Positions 17,828 to 25,928 of a stretch of 64,000 nt of DNA are shown one piece after another. The stretch is from positions 1 to 64,000 of the forward strand of contig CAUAFT010000003.1 in the NCBI GenBank assembly GCA_958428365.1, read 5' to 3'. The notes beneath the pieces were generated by a model. It made no database searches. It was not told where the DNA came from and worked only from the letters and a program-made list of their open reading frames with translations. Position 1 is the stretch's first letter; each line of letters starts with the position of its first letter. Source of the stretch: an uncultured Lachnospiraceae bacterium. Lineage in GTDB: Bacteria > Bacillota > Clostridia > Lachnospirales > Lachnospiraceae. The translations under genes were made by a program, and so were the position numbers.

Positions 17828-18304
17828 TCACACCTCCAATTTCTGCTTCATTTTTTGAAGTGCCCTCCGGTACTTTGAACGGATGGTACTGTGGTTTTTG
17901 TTCAAAATATCTGCGATCTCTTCACTTGTATATCCACCGAAGACGGATAGTGCAACGATGAATCGTTCCTCGTCGTTCAACTCCCAAAAGACCTGCTTTA
18001 CCGCCGATGCCGTGGCAAGGTCCAAGTCCGTCGACAGGCTGTGTTCCATGGATGGCGGGAGCGTATCTACGGCTTCTTCTCTTCGAAACCAGGTCTTCAT
18101 TCTTTTTTTACAGCGGTTTACCAGAATCTTCATCATCCAGGTGTCAAATTTGTCTTCGTCTCTGAGCTGACGCCGCTTTTCATAGGCTGTCAGCACCGCA
18201 TCTGCAACGGCGTCCTCCGCCTCCTGCTTATTCTGCATGTAGTAATATGCCGTCCGGTACATTCTGGGATAGATTTTTTCATAACGCCGTACAAACTCTT
18301 CCAT
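17828..18304 (-). CDS. ECF (SigY/SigV-like) RNA polymerase sigma factor
   Basis: This 158-residue extracytoplasmic-function sigma factor has region 2 (RMYRTAYYYMQNKQEAEDAVADAV, given by its ends RMYRTAYYY and EAEDAVADAV, about 14-40) that binds the -10, and region 4 (about 100-155) with the helix-turn-helix GGYTSEEIADILNKNHSTIRS for the -35. It is cotranscribed with the beta-propeller membrane protein two bases downstream, which probably controls it. The upstream DNA has both a vegetative promoter and a candidate ECF-type promoter, suggesting autoregulation. GAGGG precedes the ATG. Confidence 0.92.
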   Translation of the reverse strand: MEEFVRRYEKIYPRMYRTAYYYMQNKQEAEDAVADAVLTAYEKRRQLRDEDKFDTWMMKILVNRCKKRMKTWFRREEAVDTLPPSMEHSLSTDLDLATASAVKQVFWELNDEERFIVALSVFGGYTSEEIADILNKNHSTIRSKYRRALQKMKQKLEV

Positions 18305-18325
18305 ACTTCCCTCTTCCTCTCTTTT

Positions 18326-18341
18326 GTGAAATGCATTTCAC
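18326..18341. promoter_or_regulatory. 16-bp palindrome in the sigma-factor leader
   Basis: GTGAAATGCATTTCAC is a perfect palindrome lying between the candidate ECF promoter and the sigma-factor start. It could be an operator or an mRNA stem just upstream of the ribosome binding site. Confidence 0.55.
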
Positions 18342-18350
18342 TTTGTAAGA

Positions 18351-18375
18351 GTCGTTTGCTTTGTAAAATGTTGCA
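18351..18375 (-). promoter_or_regulatory. candidate ECF-type autoregulatory promoter
   Basis: On the minus strand TGCAAC (18370-18375) is followed after 15 bp by CGAC (18351-18354). This resembles the AAC/CGTC-type promoters read by ECF sigma factors and lies about 47 bp before the sigma gene. It was judged by eye only. Confidence 0.4.
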
Positions 18376-18440
18376 TTTACAAAGAATATTTTTTGTATGA
18401 TTCTCTTCTGATTATAGAATACATCTTCTTCTATTTTGTA

Positions 18441-18498
18441 ATTATACCGTTTTCTTTCACTATTTTCAGCAATAGTTTTCGGTATAACGAAAGCTATT
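18441..18498 (-). promoter_or_regulatory. vegetative promoter and upstream inverted repeat of the ECF operon
   Basis: CTGAAA (18464-18469), a 17-bp spacer and TATAAT (18441-18446) form a promoter towards the sigma gene. Immediately upstream, AATAGTTTTCG (18471-18481) and CGAAAGCTATT (18488-18498) form an 11-bp inverted repeat with one mismatch, a possible operator. The remaining sequence to 18620 is A/T-rich and shows no gene. Confidence 0.5.
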
Positions 18499-18620
18499 GT
18501 TATTTTAACATAGGCTCAATCTTTCATGTACTTTTACTGTTTCATCATCCAAATCTATCCACTCAATATTTTCTATTTAGTTTGAAATTTTTTATAAAAA
18601 CCTTAAGATTTTTTCATTAA

Positions 18621-18656
18621 AACAGCGCCCGCTTTTCCAACCAAAAAGCGAACGCC
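18621..18656 (-). terminator. terminator of clpB
   Basis: Just beyond the clpB stop, GCGCCCGCTTTT (18625-18636) and AAAAGCGAACGC (18644-18655) form a stem with one two-base mismatch, followed on the minus strand by TGTTTTAAT. Confidence 0.6.
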
Positions 18657-18682
18657 ATTCTATCTGCAATTTCTTATTTCTT

Positions 18683-21268
18683 TTATTCTTTTACTTTTGC
18701 AAAGAGCTTATCATTCTCCACATCAATCAGAATAATATCCCCCGCCCTGACACGGTCTGCCAGGATCAATTTTGCCGCCTCCGTCTCCACGGTCTTTTGC
18801 AGATACCGTTTCATCGGTCTCGCCCCGTAGATTGGATCAAATCCATGATCGATGACATACCGCTGTGCCAACTCAGACAATTCCACACGCACTTCCTTAT
18901 CCGTCAATCGGCGATTCAGATCCTCCATCAACAGATGAATAATATTTCCAATATTCTCCTTCGTCAGCGGCTTGAATAGAATAATCTCATCCAGACGATT
19001 TAAAAATTCCGGTCTGAATCCTGCTCTCAACTCTGCCATCACGGCATCCTCCGCCTCTTTTTGAATATTACCATCGCTGTCGATTCCCTCCAACAGATGG
19101 GCGGAACCAATATTGGAAGTCATGATTAAAATGGTATTCTTAAAGTCCACGGTACGTCCCTGAGAATCGGTGATCCGTCCATCGTCCAATACCTGGAGCA
19201 ATACATTGAATACATCCGGATGGGCTTTTTCAATCTCATCAAACAGCACCACGGAATAAGGTTTTCTGCGGACTGCTTCGGTGAGCTGTCCACCCTCTTC
19301 ATATCCCACATATCCCGGAGGCGCTCCAATCAGTCTGGATACGGAGTATTTCTCCATGTACTCGCTCATGTCGATACGCACCATGTTGTTTTCATCGTCA
19401 AAAAGACTTGCCGCCAGAGTCTTTGCCAGTTCGGTCTTACCGACTCCCGTTGGTCCCAGGAATAAGAAGGAACCGATTGGTTTGGTCGGGTCTTTGATTC
19501 CCGCTTTGGAACGGATGATTGCCTCGGTTACTTTTGTGACGCCTTCATCCTGTCCAATGACACGTTTGTGGAGTTCTTCGTCCAGATGGAGGGTCTTATT
19601 CCGCTCGCTCTCGGTGAGTTTTGCTACCGGGATTCCGGTCCACCGTGAGATAATCCTGGAGATCTCTTCCTCGGTGACACTCTCATGTACCAGAGAGAAG
19701 TCTTCTTTTTTTACTTTTTCCTCTTCAATGGCAAGCTGTTCTTCCAACTGCGGCAGTTTTCCGTACTGGAGTTCTGCGGCTTTTTCCAGATCGTAATTCT
19801 GTTTTGCCAGCGCGATGTCTTTTCGCAGGCTTTCCAGTTCCTCCCTCAGCTTCTGAACTTTTTCCACGGTCTTTTTTTCGTTATCCCACTGAGCTTTTTT
19901 ACCGGAAAACTCTTCTTTTAGATCTGCCAGCTCTTTTTGCAAAGCCTCCAGCCGATCCTTGCTCAGGCGGTCCTCCTCTTTTTTCAGAGCGGTCTCCTCG
20001 ATTTGAAGCTGCATAATACGTCGGTTCAATTCATCCAGTTCCGTCGGCATGGAGTCCAATTCCGTTTTAATCAGGGCACAGGCTTCATCCACCAGGTCAA
20101 TAGCTTTATCCGGCAGGAAACGGTCGGAAATATAACGGTTGGAAAGAACTGCGGAGCTGACCAGGGCGGCGTCGGTTATTTTAACGCCATGGAAAACTTC
20201 GTAACGTTCTTTGATTCCTCTTAAAATAGAAATCGTATCCTCCACCGTTGGCTCATCCACCTGTACCGGCTGAAAACGACGCTCCAGCGCCGGGTCTTTT
20301 TCGATGTATTCTCTGTATTCGTCCAGGGTGGTTGCTCCGATACAGTGGAGCTCGCCACGGGCAAGCATCGGCTTTAACATATTGCCGGCATCCATGGCTC
20401 CTTCGGTCTTTCCGGCTCCCACAATCGTGTGAAGCTCGTCGATAAAAAGAATGATCTGACCGTCGCTCTTTTTCACCTCGTCCAAAACTGCTTTTAAACG
20501 TTCCTCGAATTCTCCGCGGTATTTTGCTCCTGCTACCAAGGACGCCATATCGAGGGCGAATAGTTTTTTGTCCTTTAAGCCCTCCGGCACGTCTCCCTGA
20601 ACAATTCGCTGGGCAAGCCCCTCTACCACTGCGGTTTTTCCGACGCCCGGTTCTCCGATGAGAACCGGGTTATTCTTGGTCTTTCTGGAAAGGATACGGA
20701 TAACATTGCGAATCTCAGTATCTCTTCCGATGACCGGGTCGAGCTTCTGGTCCCTGGCTCTCTCCACCATGTCGTAACCGTATTTTTCCAGGGTATCATA
20801 GGTTGCCTCCGGGTTATCGGAGGTGACTCTCTGGTTGCCGCGGACGGTGGAGAGGCTTTGTAAGAAACGCTCTCTCGTGATGCCGTATTCTTTGAACAGA
20901 TCTTTCATCGCCTGATTTGGATATTTTAACAGCGCCAAAAAGAGATGTTCCACGGAGACGTATTCATCCCCCATCTGTTTCGCCTCGTCCTCGGCATGGA
21001 TCAGAACGTTGTTGAGGTTCTGTCCCACATAGATCTGCCCGCCGGACACTTTGACTCTGGCTGCTAATTTTTTTATGGCGTTATCTGTAAAATGTTCTTT
21101 TTGGATCTCCATTTTTTCAATCAGCTTTGGAATCAGACCATCTTCCTGCTGCAAAAGCGCTACGAGGAGGTGTTCCTGTTCCAGTTCCTGATTGCCATAT
21201 TCATAGGCAAGTTTTTCACAGTCGTTGATGGCTTCTACTGATTTTTGAGTGAATTTTTGTATGTTCAT
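18683..21268 (-). CDS. clpB: ATP-dependent disaggregase ClpB
   Basis: ClpB is a cytoplasmic Hsp100 disaggregase that works with DnaK to rescue aggregated proteins. The 861 residues show Clp_N repeats (about 1-145), a first AAA+ module with Walker A GEPGVGKT (205-212), a long coiled-coil middle domain (about 400-530, rich in Glu/Lys/Leu) typical of ClpB rather than ClpC, and a second AAA+ module with GPTGVGKT near residue 605. It is monocistronic, with a strong ribosome binding site (AAAGGGG). The promoter carries a CIRCE operator, so HrcA control is expected. ClpC encoded at 4371-6845 is a separate gene of different class. Confidence 0.97.
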   Translation of the reverse strand: MNIQKFTQKSVEAINDCEKLAYEYGNQELEQEHLLVALLQQEDGLIPKLIEKMEIQKEHFTDNAIKKLAARVKVSGGQIYVGQNLNNVLIHAEDEAKQMGDEYVSVEHLFLALLKYPNQAMKDLFKEYGITRERFLQSLSTVRGNQRVTSDNPEATYDTLEKYGYDMVERARDQKLDPVIGRDTEIRNVIRILSRKTKNNPVLIGEPGVGKTAVVEGLAQRIVQGDVPEGLKDKKLFALDMASLVAGAKYRGEFEERLKAVLDEVKKSDGQIILFIDELHTIVGAGKTEGAMDAGNMLKPMLARGELHCIGATTLDEYREYIEKDPALERRFQPVQVDEPTVEDTISILRGIKERYEVFHGVKITDAALVSSAVLSNRYISDRFLPDKAIDLVDEACALIKTELDSMPTELDELNRRIMQLQIEETALKKEEDRLSKDRLEALQKELADLKEEFSGKKAQWDNEKKTVEKVQKLREELESLRKDIALAKQNYDLEKAAELQYGKLPQLEEQLAIEEEKVKKEDFSLVHESVTEEEISRIISRWTGIPVAKLTESERNKTLHLDEELHKRVIGQDEGVTKVTEAIIRSKAGIKDPTKPIGSFLFLGPTGVGKTELAKTLAASLFDDENNMVRIDMSEYMEKYSVSRLIGAPPGYVGYEEGGQLTEAVRRKPYSVVLFDEIEKAHPDVFNVLLQVLDDGRITDSQGRTVDFKNTILIMTSNIGSAHLLEGIDSDGNIQKEAEDAVMAELRAGFRPEFLNRLDEIILFKPLTKENIGNIIHLLMEDLNRRLTDKEVRVELSELAQRYVIDHGFDPIYGARPMKRYLQKTVETEAAKLILADRVRAGDIILIDVENDKLFAKVKE

Positions 21269-21346
21269 AATTCAACGCCCCTTTCATGTAAGACTTCTTA
21301 TATTATAGAAATGTCTTTGTTTGGCTTTTTTATTCTTACATGATTA

Positions 21347-21375
21347 GGTATACCACCTTTTGTTAGCACTGTCAA
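21347..21375 (-). promoter_or_regulatory. clpB promoter
   Basis: TTGACA (21370-21375), a 17-bp spacer and TATACC (21347-21352) lie on the minus strand, 79 bp before clpB. The -35 box lies inside the CIRCE element. Confidence 0.8.
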
Positions 21376-21389
21376 TAGGTGAGTGCTAA
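21363..21389. promoter_or_regulatory. CIRCE operator (HrcA site)
   Basis: TTAGCACTG, nine bases, then GAGTGCTAA matches the CIRCE consensus TTAGCACTC-N9-GAGTGCTAA in 17 of 18 positions. The overlap with the -35 box explains repression by HrcA (established for this operator); hrcA itself is not in the window. Confidence 0.93.
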
Positions 21390-21427
21390 AATTTTCTGAT
21401 AATTTTTGCTAACCCTGTATTTTATGA

Positions 21428-21757
21428 CTATTGCTTTGTGTGGACATTTAGCTGATGTTCTATATCACGTCCGCCGTACATGACACGGATAACGGTTACG
21501 ATACGTTTTTCTGTATCAGTGATATAGCAGACCACATAATTATCAATCGGAAAGATACGCAAGCCACGGCTGTACCACGGTTCTTTTTCGTACCTCTGGT
21601 AGCGTTCTGGCATTTCTTCCAGACTAATGATACCCTTTTCCAGCCTGTCAAGCTGTCCGCCGGCATTTTCCGGCGAAAGCAGTTCAAAAGCGATATATTC
21701 ATAGATTGCCCTCAAATCGCTGTCAGCCTGTTCCGAAATCTCCACAGTAAATATCAT
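21428..21757 (-). CDS. RelE/ParE-family toxin
   Basis: This 109-residue protein has the ParE/RelE toxin fold: an N-terminal IFTVEISEQADSDLRAIYEYI helix pair, the RGLRIFPIDNYVVCYIT beta-sheet, and the C-terminal strand VTVIRVMYGGRDIEHQL. RelE members cut mRNA on the ribosome, while ParE members poison gyrase; sequence alone does not decide. Its start overlaps the antitoxin stop by four bases (ATGA), the usual arrangement. It lies between clpB and a decayed ORF fragment and is likely horizontally acquired. Confidence 0.9.
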   Translation of the reverse strand: MIFTVEISEQADSDLRAIYEYIAFELLSPENAGGQLDRLEKGIISLEEMPERYQRYEKEPWYSRGLRIFPIDNYVVCYITDTEKRIVTVIRVMYGGRDIEHQLNVHTKQ

Positions 21758-22059
21758 AATCCATAATCCTTACGAATATCAGCAAAGGCTTTTCTTGCGT
21801 CCTTTGTACGCCCGCTTTTCATATCCGCATATCCTTTCTCCAATTCCTCATGAAATCCAGCTTCTGACAATACGCTTATATCAACAGGCTTTTCAGAGGG
21901 CAGTTTTACTTCAAAAGGAAGCCCTTTCTGTAAGATAATCTGTTTATAAAACATATTGATAGCGTTGGAAGCAGGAATCCCAAGTGCAGATAAAATGCTT
22001 TCTGCTTTTTCTTTTACTTCTGGCTCAATTCTTGCATAGAGATTCGCTGATTTTGCCAT
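21754..22059 (-). CDS. RelB/DinJ-family antitoxin
   Basis: This 101-residue antitoxin has an N-terminal ribbon-helix-helix DNA-binding domain (SANLYARIEPEVKEKAESIL...NMFYKQIIL, residues 4-48) and a C-terminal toxin-wrapping tail. It is expected to neutralise the toxin encoded directly downstream and to repress their shared promoter. AAAGGAG precedes the ATG. The promoter at 22103-22131 and the repeat-like ACGTTACG downstream of its -10 are candidate operator sequence. Confidence 0.9.
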   Translation of the reverse strand: MAKSANLYARIEPEVKEKAESILSALGIPASNAINMFYKQIILQKGLPFEVKLPSEKPVDISVLSEAGFHEELEKGYADMKSGRTKDARKAFADIRKDYGL

Positions 22060-22102
22060 AATATTATCTCTCCTTTCCTAAAGACGTTACGTTTACATCT
22101 TT

Positions 22103-22131
22103 ATTATATGCTATTGTCCGTACATTAGCAA
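22103..22131 (-). promoter_or_regulatory. toxin-antitoxin promoter
   Basis: TTGCTA (22126-22131), a 17-bp spacer and TATAAT (22103-22108) on the minus strand face the antitoxin gene. Confidence 0.6.
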
Positions 22132-22189
22132 TACTTTTTAAGCTCCAATCATTCTTTTTTCCATTCTGTTGTCTGCTTCCTTTCCTCTT

Positions 22190-22303
22190 ATCGAAAGAAT
22201 AGATGAAGCGCTGGAAAACCAAGACGTGACCTTTTCGGGTTTTATATTACAAACATGCGAATACGCGATAGATAACATGGATTTGCCAAAAAGAGAGACT
22301 TAA
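22190..22303 (+). pseudogene. C-terminal remnant of an unrecognised ORF
   Basis: In one plus-strand frame the DNA reads IERIDEALENQDVTFSGFI and continues LQTCEYAIDNMDLPKRET before a stop. It is amphipathic and protein-like, but no ATG or ribosome binding site is present, and the upstream frame (APIILFSILLS...) is not convincing. It looks like the tail of a small gene of a mobile element left beside the toxin-antitoxin pair. The family is not recognised. Confidence 0.4.
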
Positions 22304-22314
22304 AACGTAATCAA

Positions 22315-22349
22315 GGGAATGTTCCGATAAAATGAACCGAAACATTCCC
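22315..22349 (-). terminator. stem-loop downstream of the aminotransferase gene
   Basis: GGGAATGTTCCG (22315-22326) and CGAAACATTCCC (22338-22349) pair over 12 bp with one mismatch around an 11-nt loop. The U tract is weak, so terminator function is likely but not certain. Confidence 0.5.
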
Positions 22350-22383
22350 CTGTTCTATTTCCTGCCCTCTGATTCCCGGCAAT

Positions 22384-23670
22384 CTAATTCTCACCCAACA
22401 GCTTCTCCACGCTCGCCAGCTTCACACAGACCACAAAGACCTCCGCCGCCTGTCTCAGCTCCTCGATCGTCGGATAGGAAGGCGCAATACGGATGATGGA
22501 ATCCTTCGGATCCTTTCCATATGGGAACGGCGCTCCGGCTCCGGTGAGAACCACGCCCGCCTCCTTCGCCTTTTTCACGATGGAAGACGCACAGCCCTCC
22601 AGCGCCTCAAAGGTGATAAAATATCCGCCCAGCGGATTCAGCCAGCTTCCGATGTCAAGACCCTCAAGTTCCTCCTTTAAAATTCCCTCAACCATCTCGA
22701 ACTTCGGACGCATACTGTTGGCATGCTGTCTCATCTTCGCCTTGATTCCCTCTAAATTCTTAAAATATTTCACATGGCGGTACTGGTTTACCTTATCATA
22801 TCCGATGGTCTGGACGGCAATGCTCTTTCTCACAAAATCCAGATTCTTCTCAGAAGCCGCCATGGCTGCGATTCCGGCTCCCGCAAAGGTGATCTTGGAG
22901 GTGGATACAAATTCATAGACCATATCCGGATTGCCCGCTTTTTCACACTCGGATAAGATCTCCAATAGCTCCGCCTGATCTTCTTCGTATAAATGATGTA
23001 CAATATAGGAGTTATCCCAGAAAATACGGAAGTCCTCAGCCGCCGGTTTTAAGGCGGCAAAGCGTCTCACCGTCTCGTCGGAATAAACGATTCCCTGAGG
23101 ATTGGAATATTTCGGCACGCACCAGATTCCCTTTACGGAAGCGTCGTTGTTGACATACTCCTCCACCATATCCATATCCGGTCCTTCTTCCGTCATGGGA
23201 ATATTGATCATCTCAATGCCAAAATGCTCAGTTACGGCAAAATGTCTGTCATAGCCCGGCACCGGACACAGGAATTTTACCTTATCCAGCTTACACCATG
23301 GGGTGCTTCCACAGACGCCGTGGGTCATGGAACGGGATACGGTATCGTACATAATGGTGAGGCTGGCATTTCCACAGACAATGACGTTTTCCGGGGAGAC
23401 TCCCATCATATCCGCCATCAGCTTCTTTGCCTCCGGGATCCCGTCCATAGCGCCGTAATTGCGCACATCCGTTCCGTCTTCCGCCGTCATATCTGTCTTA
23501 GCGTCCAGTACTTCCATCATATCCATTGTCATATCAAGCTGCTCCACCGATGGCTTTCCTCTCGCCATATTTAAGCTCAGATCCATTTTCTGATACTCTT
23601 TGTAGGCCGCCTCCAGGCTCTCTTTTTCCTGTAACAATTCTTCCTTTGACATCTCCTGATAAGATTTCAT
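22384..23670 (-). CDS. aspartate aminotransferase-type PLP enzyme (PF12897-like)
   Basis: This is a PLP-dependent fold-type I aminotransferase of 428 residues. Motifs include LNMARGKPS near the N-terminus, YSNPQG, the substrate/cofactor segment FWDNSYIVHHLY, and the probable PLP lysine in VSTSKITFAGAG. The overall pattern is that of the aminotransferase subgroup typified by the Corynebacterium aspartate aminotransferase rather than classical AspC. Of two nearby ATGs, the second (23670) is chosen because AGGAGG lies six bases upstream of it and abuts the first. It follows rarA by 45 bp on the same strand and is probably cotranscribed. Confidence 0.85.
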   Translation of the reverse strand: MKSYQEMSKEELLQEKESLEAAYKEYQKMDLSLNMARGKPSVEQLDMTMDMMEVLDAKTDMTAEDGTDVRNYGAMDGIPEAKKLMADMMGVSPENVIVCGNASLTIMYDTVSRSMTHGVCGSTPWCKLDKVKFLCPVPGYDRHFAVTEHFGIEMINIPMTEEGPDMDMVEEYVNNDASVKGIWCVPKYSNPQGIVYSDETVRRFAALKPAAEDFRIFWDNSYIVHHLYEEDQAELLEILSECEKAGNPDMVYEFVSTSKITFAGAGIAAMAASEKNLDFVRKSIAVQTIGYDKVNQYRHVKYFKNLEGIKAKMRQHANSMRPKFEMVEGILKEELEGLDIGSWLNPLGGYFITFEALEGCASSIVKKAKEAGVVLTGAGAPFPYGKDPKDSIIRIAPSYPTIEELRQAAEVFVVCVKLASVEKLLGEN

Positions 23671-23709
23671 TTTCATCCTCCTAAATCCATTTATACTCTG
23701 AAAGGTATA

Positions 23710-23726
23710 AGCCGATCACATCGGCT
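23710..23726 (-). other. short stem-loop over the rarA stop codon
   Basis: AGCCGAT-CAC-ATCGGCT is a 7-bp perfect stem spanning the rarA stop. The following TTATACC is a poor U tract. It could be a weak terminator or an mRNA-stability element between rarA and the aminotransferase gene. Confidence 0.4.
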
Positions 23727-25056
23727 GCTCCTCTGTTACCTGCTCTTTTAAAAACGCCAGATGTTCCTTGATCTGCTTTTCATAACCGATCTCCGTAGGC
23801 TCATAAAACACCTCATCCTTAAGCTCATCCGGCAGATACTGCTGCTTTACATAGTGATTTGGGTAATTATGCGCATAGAGATATCCCAGACCATGTCCGA
23901 TCTTCTCACTTCCCTTATAGTGAGAATCCTGCAAATGCACCGGCACGGGAGCTGTCTGCTTTTCCCGGATACAGGACATTGCCCGATCCACTGCCATGTA
24001 AGAAGCGTTGCTCTTTGGCGCCGACGCCAGATAAGTTGCCGCCTGGGCTAAAATGATCCGCGCCTCCGGCATTCCGATCCGTTCCACCGCCTGGGCTGCG
24101 GACACGGCAACCGTTAGGGCATTCGGATCTGCGTTGCCCACATCCTCCGAAGCGCTGATCATCATTCTTCTTGCGATAAACCGGATATCCTCCCCGGCAT
24201 ACAACATCCTTGCCAGATAGTAGACCGCCGCATCGGGATCTGATCCCCGGATACTCTTGATAAAAGCGGAGATCGTATCATAGTGCTGATCTCCCATCTT
24301 ATCATAGCGCACGGCTCTCTTTTGGATACACTCCTGCGCCACGTCCAAGGTAATGTGGATCTTCCCGTCCTCACTGCGCTCAGTAGTCAGAATCCCCAGC
24401 TCGATCGCCGTCAGCGCCGCCCTGGCGTCTCCATTACTGATATCCGCCAAAAATTCTTCCGCCTCAGGCTCCAGGACCGCCTCATAAGCTCCCATGCCCT
24501 TCTCCTGATCGGTGACGGCACGTCTTAGAAGGATCCGAATATCTTCCTTATCCAAGGACTTCAATTCAAAAATTACCGAACGGGAGAGCAAAGCCCCATT
24601 GACCTCAAAATAGGGATTTTCCGTTGTCGCCCCAATGAGTACAATGGTTCCATCCTCCACAAAAGGCAGAAGATAATCCTGCTGGCTCTTATTGAACCTG
24701 TGGATCTCGTCAATAAAGAGAATGGTTTTCTTCCCATACATTCCCTGATTGTTCTTCGCCTGTTCCACCACCTCTTCCATATCTTTCTTTCCGGCGGCGG
24801 TGGCATTGATGGATAAGAACTCCGCCTTTGTGGTATTGGCAATGACCTTTGCCAGAGTAGTCTTTCCCGTGCCGGGAGGACCATAGAAAATAATGGAGCT
24901 TAACTTGTCTGCCTTGATCGCCCGATACAACAGCTTATCCTTTCCGATGATATGCTGCTGACCCACCACTTCCTCTAAGGTTCCCGGACGTAACCGGCTC
25001 GCCAGAGGTGATTCGTTTTGCATATTTTGTTCTCGCATATATTCAAATATATCCAT
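23716..25056 (-). CDS. rarA: replication-associated recombination protein RarA
   Basis: RarA (MgsA) is an AAA+ ATPase related to clamp loaders that acts at stalled replication forks. The 446-residue protein has the signature SPLASRLRPGTLEEVVGQQHI, Walker A GPPGTGKTTLA (about 60-70), Walker B FIDEIHRFNKSQQD, sensor 1 GATTENPYF, and the C-terminal MgsA domain with YPNHYVKQQYLPDEL. The ATG at 25056 is preceded by AAAGGTG; a GTG three codons upstream lacks spacing. A promoter lies just upstream at 25079-25107. Confidence 0.96.
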   Translation of the reverse strand: MDIFEYMREQNMQNESPLASRLRPGTLEEVVGQQHIIGKDKLLYRAIKADKLSSIIFYGPPGTGKTTLAKVIANTTKAEFLSINATAAGKKDMEEVVEQAKNNQGMYGKKTILFIDEIHRFNKSQQDYLLPFVEDGTIVLIGATTENPYFEVNGALLSRSVIFELKSLDKEDIRILLRRAVTDQEKGMGAYEAVLEPEAEEFLADISNGDARAALTAIELGILTTERSEDGKIHITLDVAQECIQKRAVRYDKMGDQHYDTISAFIKSIRGSDPDAAVYYLARMLYAGEDIRFIARRMMISASEDVGNADPNALTVAVSAAQAVERIGMPEARIILAQAATYLASAPKSNASYMAVDRAMSCIREKQTAPVPVHLQDSHYKGSEKIGHGLGYLYAHNYPNHYVKQQYLPDELKDEVFYEPTEIGYEKQIKEHLAFLKEQVTEEQPM

Positions 25057-25078
25057 TTTTTTCACCTTTTCCTAATAG

Positions 25079-25107
25079 AATATACCTCATTTTGCAAGTT
25101 GAATCAA
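25079..25107 (-). promoter_or_regulatory. rarA promoter
   Basis: TTGATT (25102-25107), a 17-bp spacer and TATATT (25079-25084) on the minus strand lie just before rarA. An A/T-rich inverted repeat (25111-25133) between this promoter and the deacetylase stop may be the end of the deacetylase transcript. Confidence 0.6.
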
Positions 25108-25131
25108 CAGAAATTTCATTTTAATGAAAAT

Positions 25132-25851
25132 TTATTCAAAAAGCAATTCATCCACCGTTACAAATTCATATCCTTTTTCTGTCAATTCATCCACGATCAT
25201 CAATGCTGCCTCAACACTGCTCTTTGATGCATCGTGTAGTAGGATAATATCATTTTCTTTCACACTTTTTAAAACCTTCTGTACCACATTACCGGAACTG
25301 CTGCAGCACCAGTCCAGAGGATCCACATCCCAGAGAACGGTGATCATGTCCGCGGCACAGCCGCTGCTCTGGGGTTCGTTTCCAAAAGGCGGGCGGAGAT
25401 ACTGCGGATATTCCCCCGTGATCTCATAGATCAGATCGTTGGTCTTAGTGATCTGATTCTCAGCGTCGGTGGCGGAGAGCGTCGCAAGATTCACATGGTC
25501 GTAGGAATGATTGCCGATCAGATGTCCCTCGTCGTGCATCCGCTTTACAATGTCAGGATAGAGTTCCGCCTGTTTTCCCAACAAAAAAAAGGTTGCTTTC
25601 ACATCCCTTTTTTTCAGCCCATCTAAGAGAGACTCCGTATATTCCGGATCGGGTCCGTCGTCGAACGTCAGCGCAACCATCTTCTTCTGCGTATCCTCCG
25701 TCTGTGTCCCGGCCTTTACCCCCTCGCTCTGGGTCGACACAAGATTTTTCCCTTCCCTCATCTCTATGATCTTAACTGATAAAACTTTAAAAGCAAAAAC
25801 AGTAAAGACTAACAGGTTCAGACATAATAACAGTTTTGCAGCCTTCTTCAT
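25132..25851 (-). CDS. polysaccharide deacetylase (NodB/CE4 family)
   Basis: This is a membrane-anchored, extracytoplasmic carbohydrate esterase of 239 residues that would remove acetyl groups from peptidoglycan or another glycan. An N-terminal uncleaved signal-type segment (about 5-24) precedes the NodB domain. All five CE4 motifs are visible: TFDDGPD (motif 1, catalytic Asp), HSYDH (motif 2, metal His), RPPFG (motif 3), the WDVDPLDW block (motif 4) and ILLHD (motif 5). The start has a weak GGAG-type site. It lies 77 bp beyond the esterase gene on the same strand. Confidence 0.9.
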   Translation of the reverse strand: MKKAAKLLLCLNLLVFTVFAFKVLSVKIIEMREGKNLVSTQSEGVKAGTQTEDTQKKMVALTFDDGPDPEYTESLLDGLKKRDVKATFFLLGKQAELYPDIVKRMHDEGHLIGNHSYDHVNLATLSATDAENQITKTNDLIYEITGEYPQYLRPPFGNEPQSSGCAADMITVLWDVDPLDWCCSSSGNVVQKVLKSVKENDIILLHDASKSSVEAALMIVDELTEKGYEFVTVDELLFE

Positions 25852-25928
25852 ATTCGCTCCACAGATTCTTTCTGTAAGATTCTATGCTTCGCCGCTTTCA
25901 CTTATGTTCCGCCCTATACGTCTTTTTC

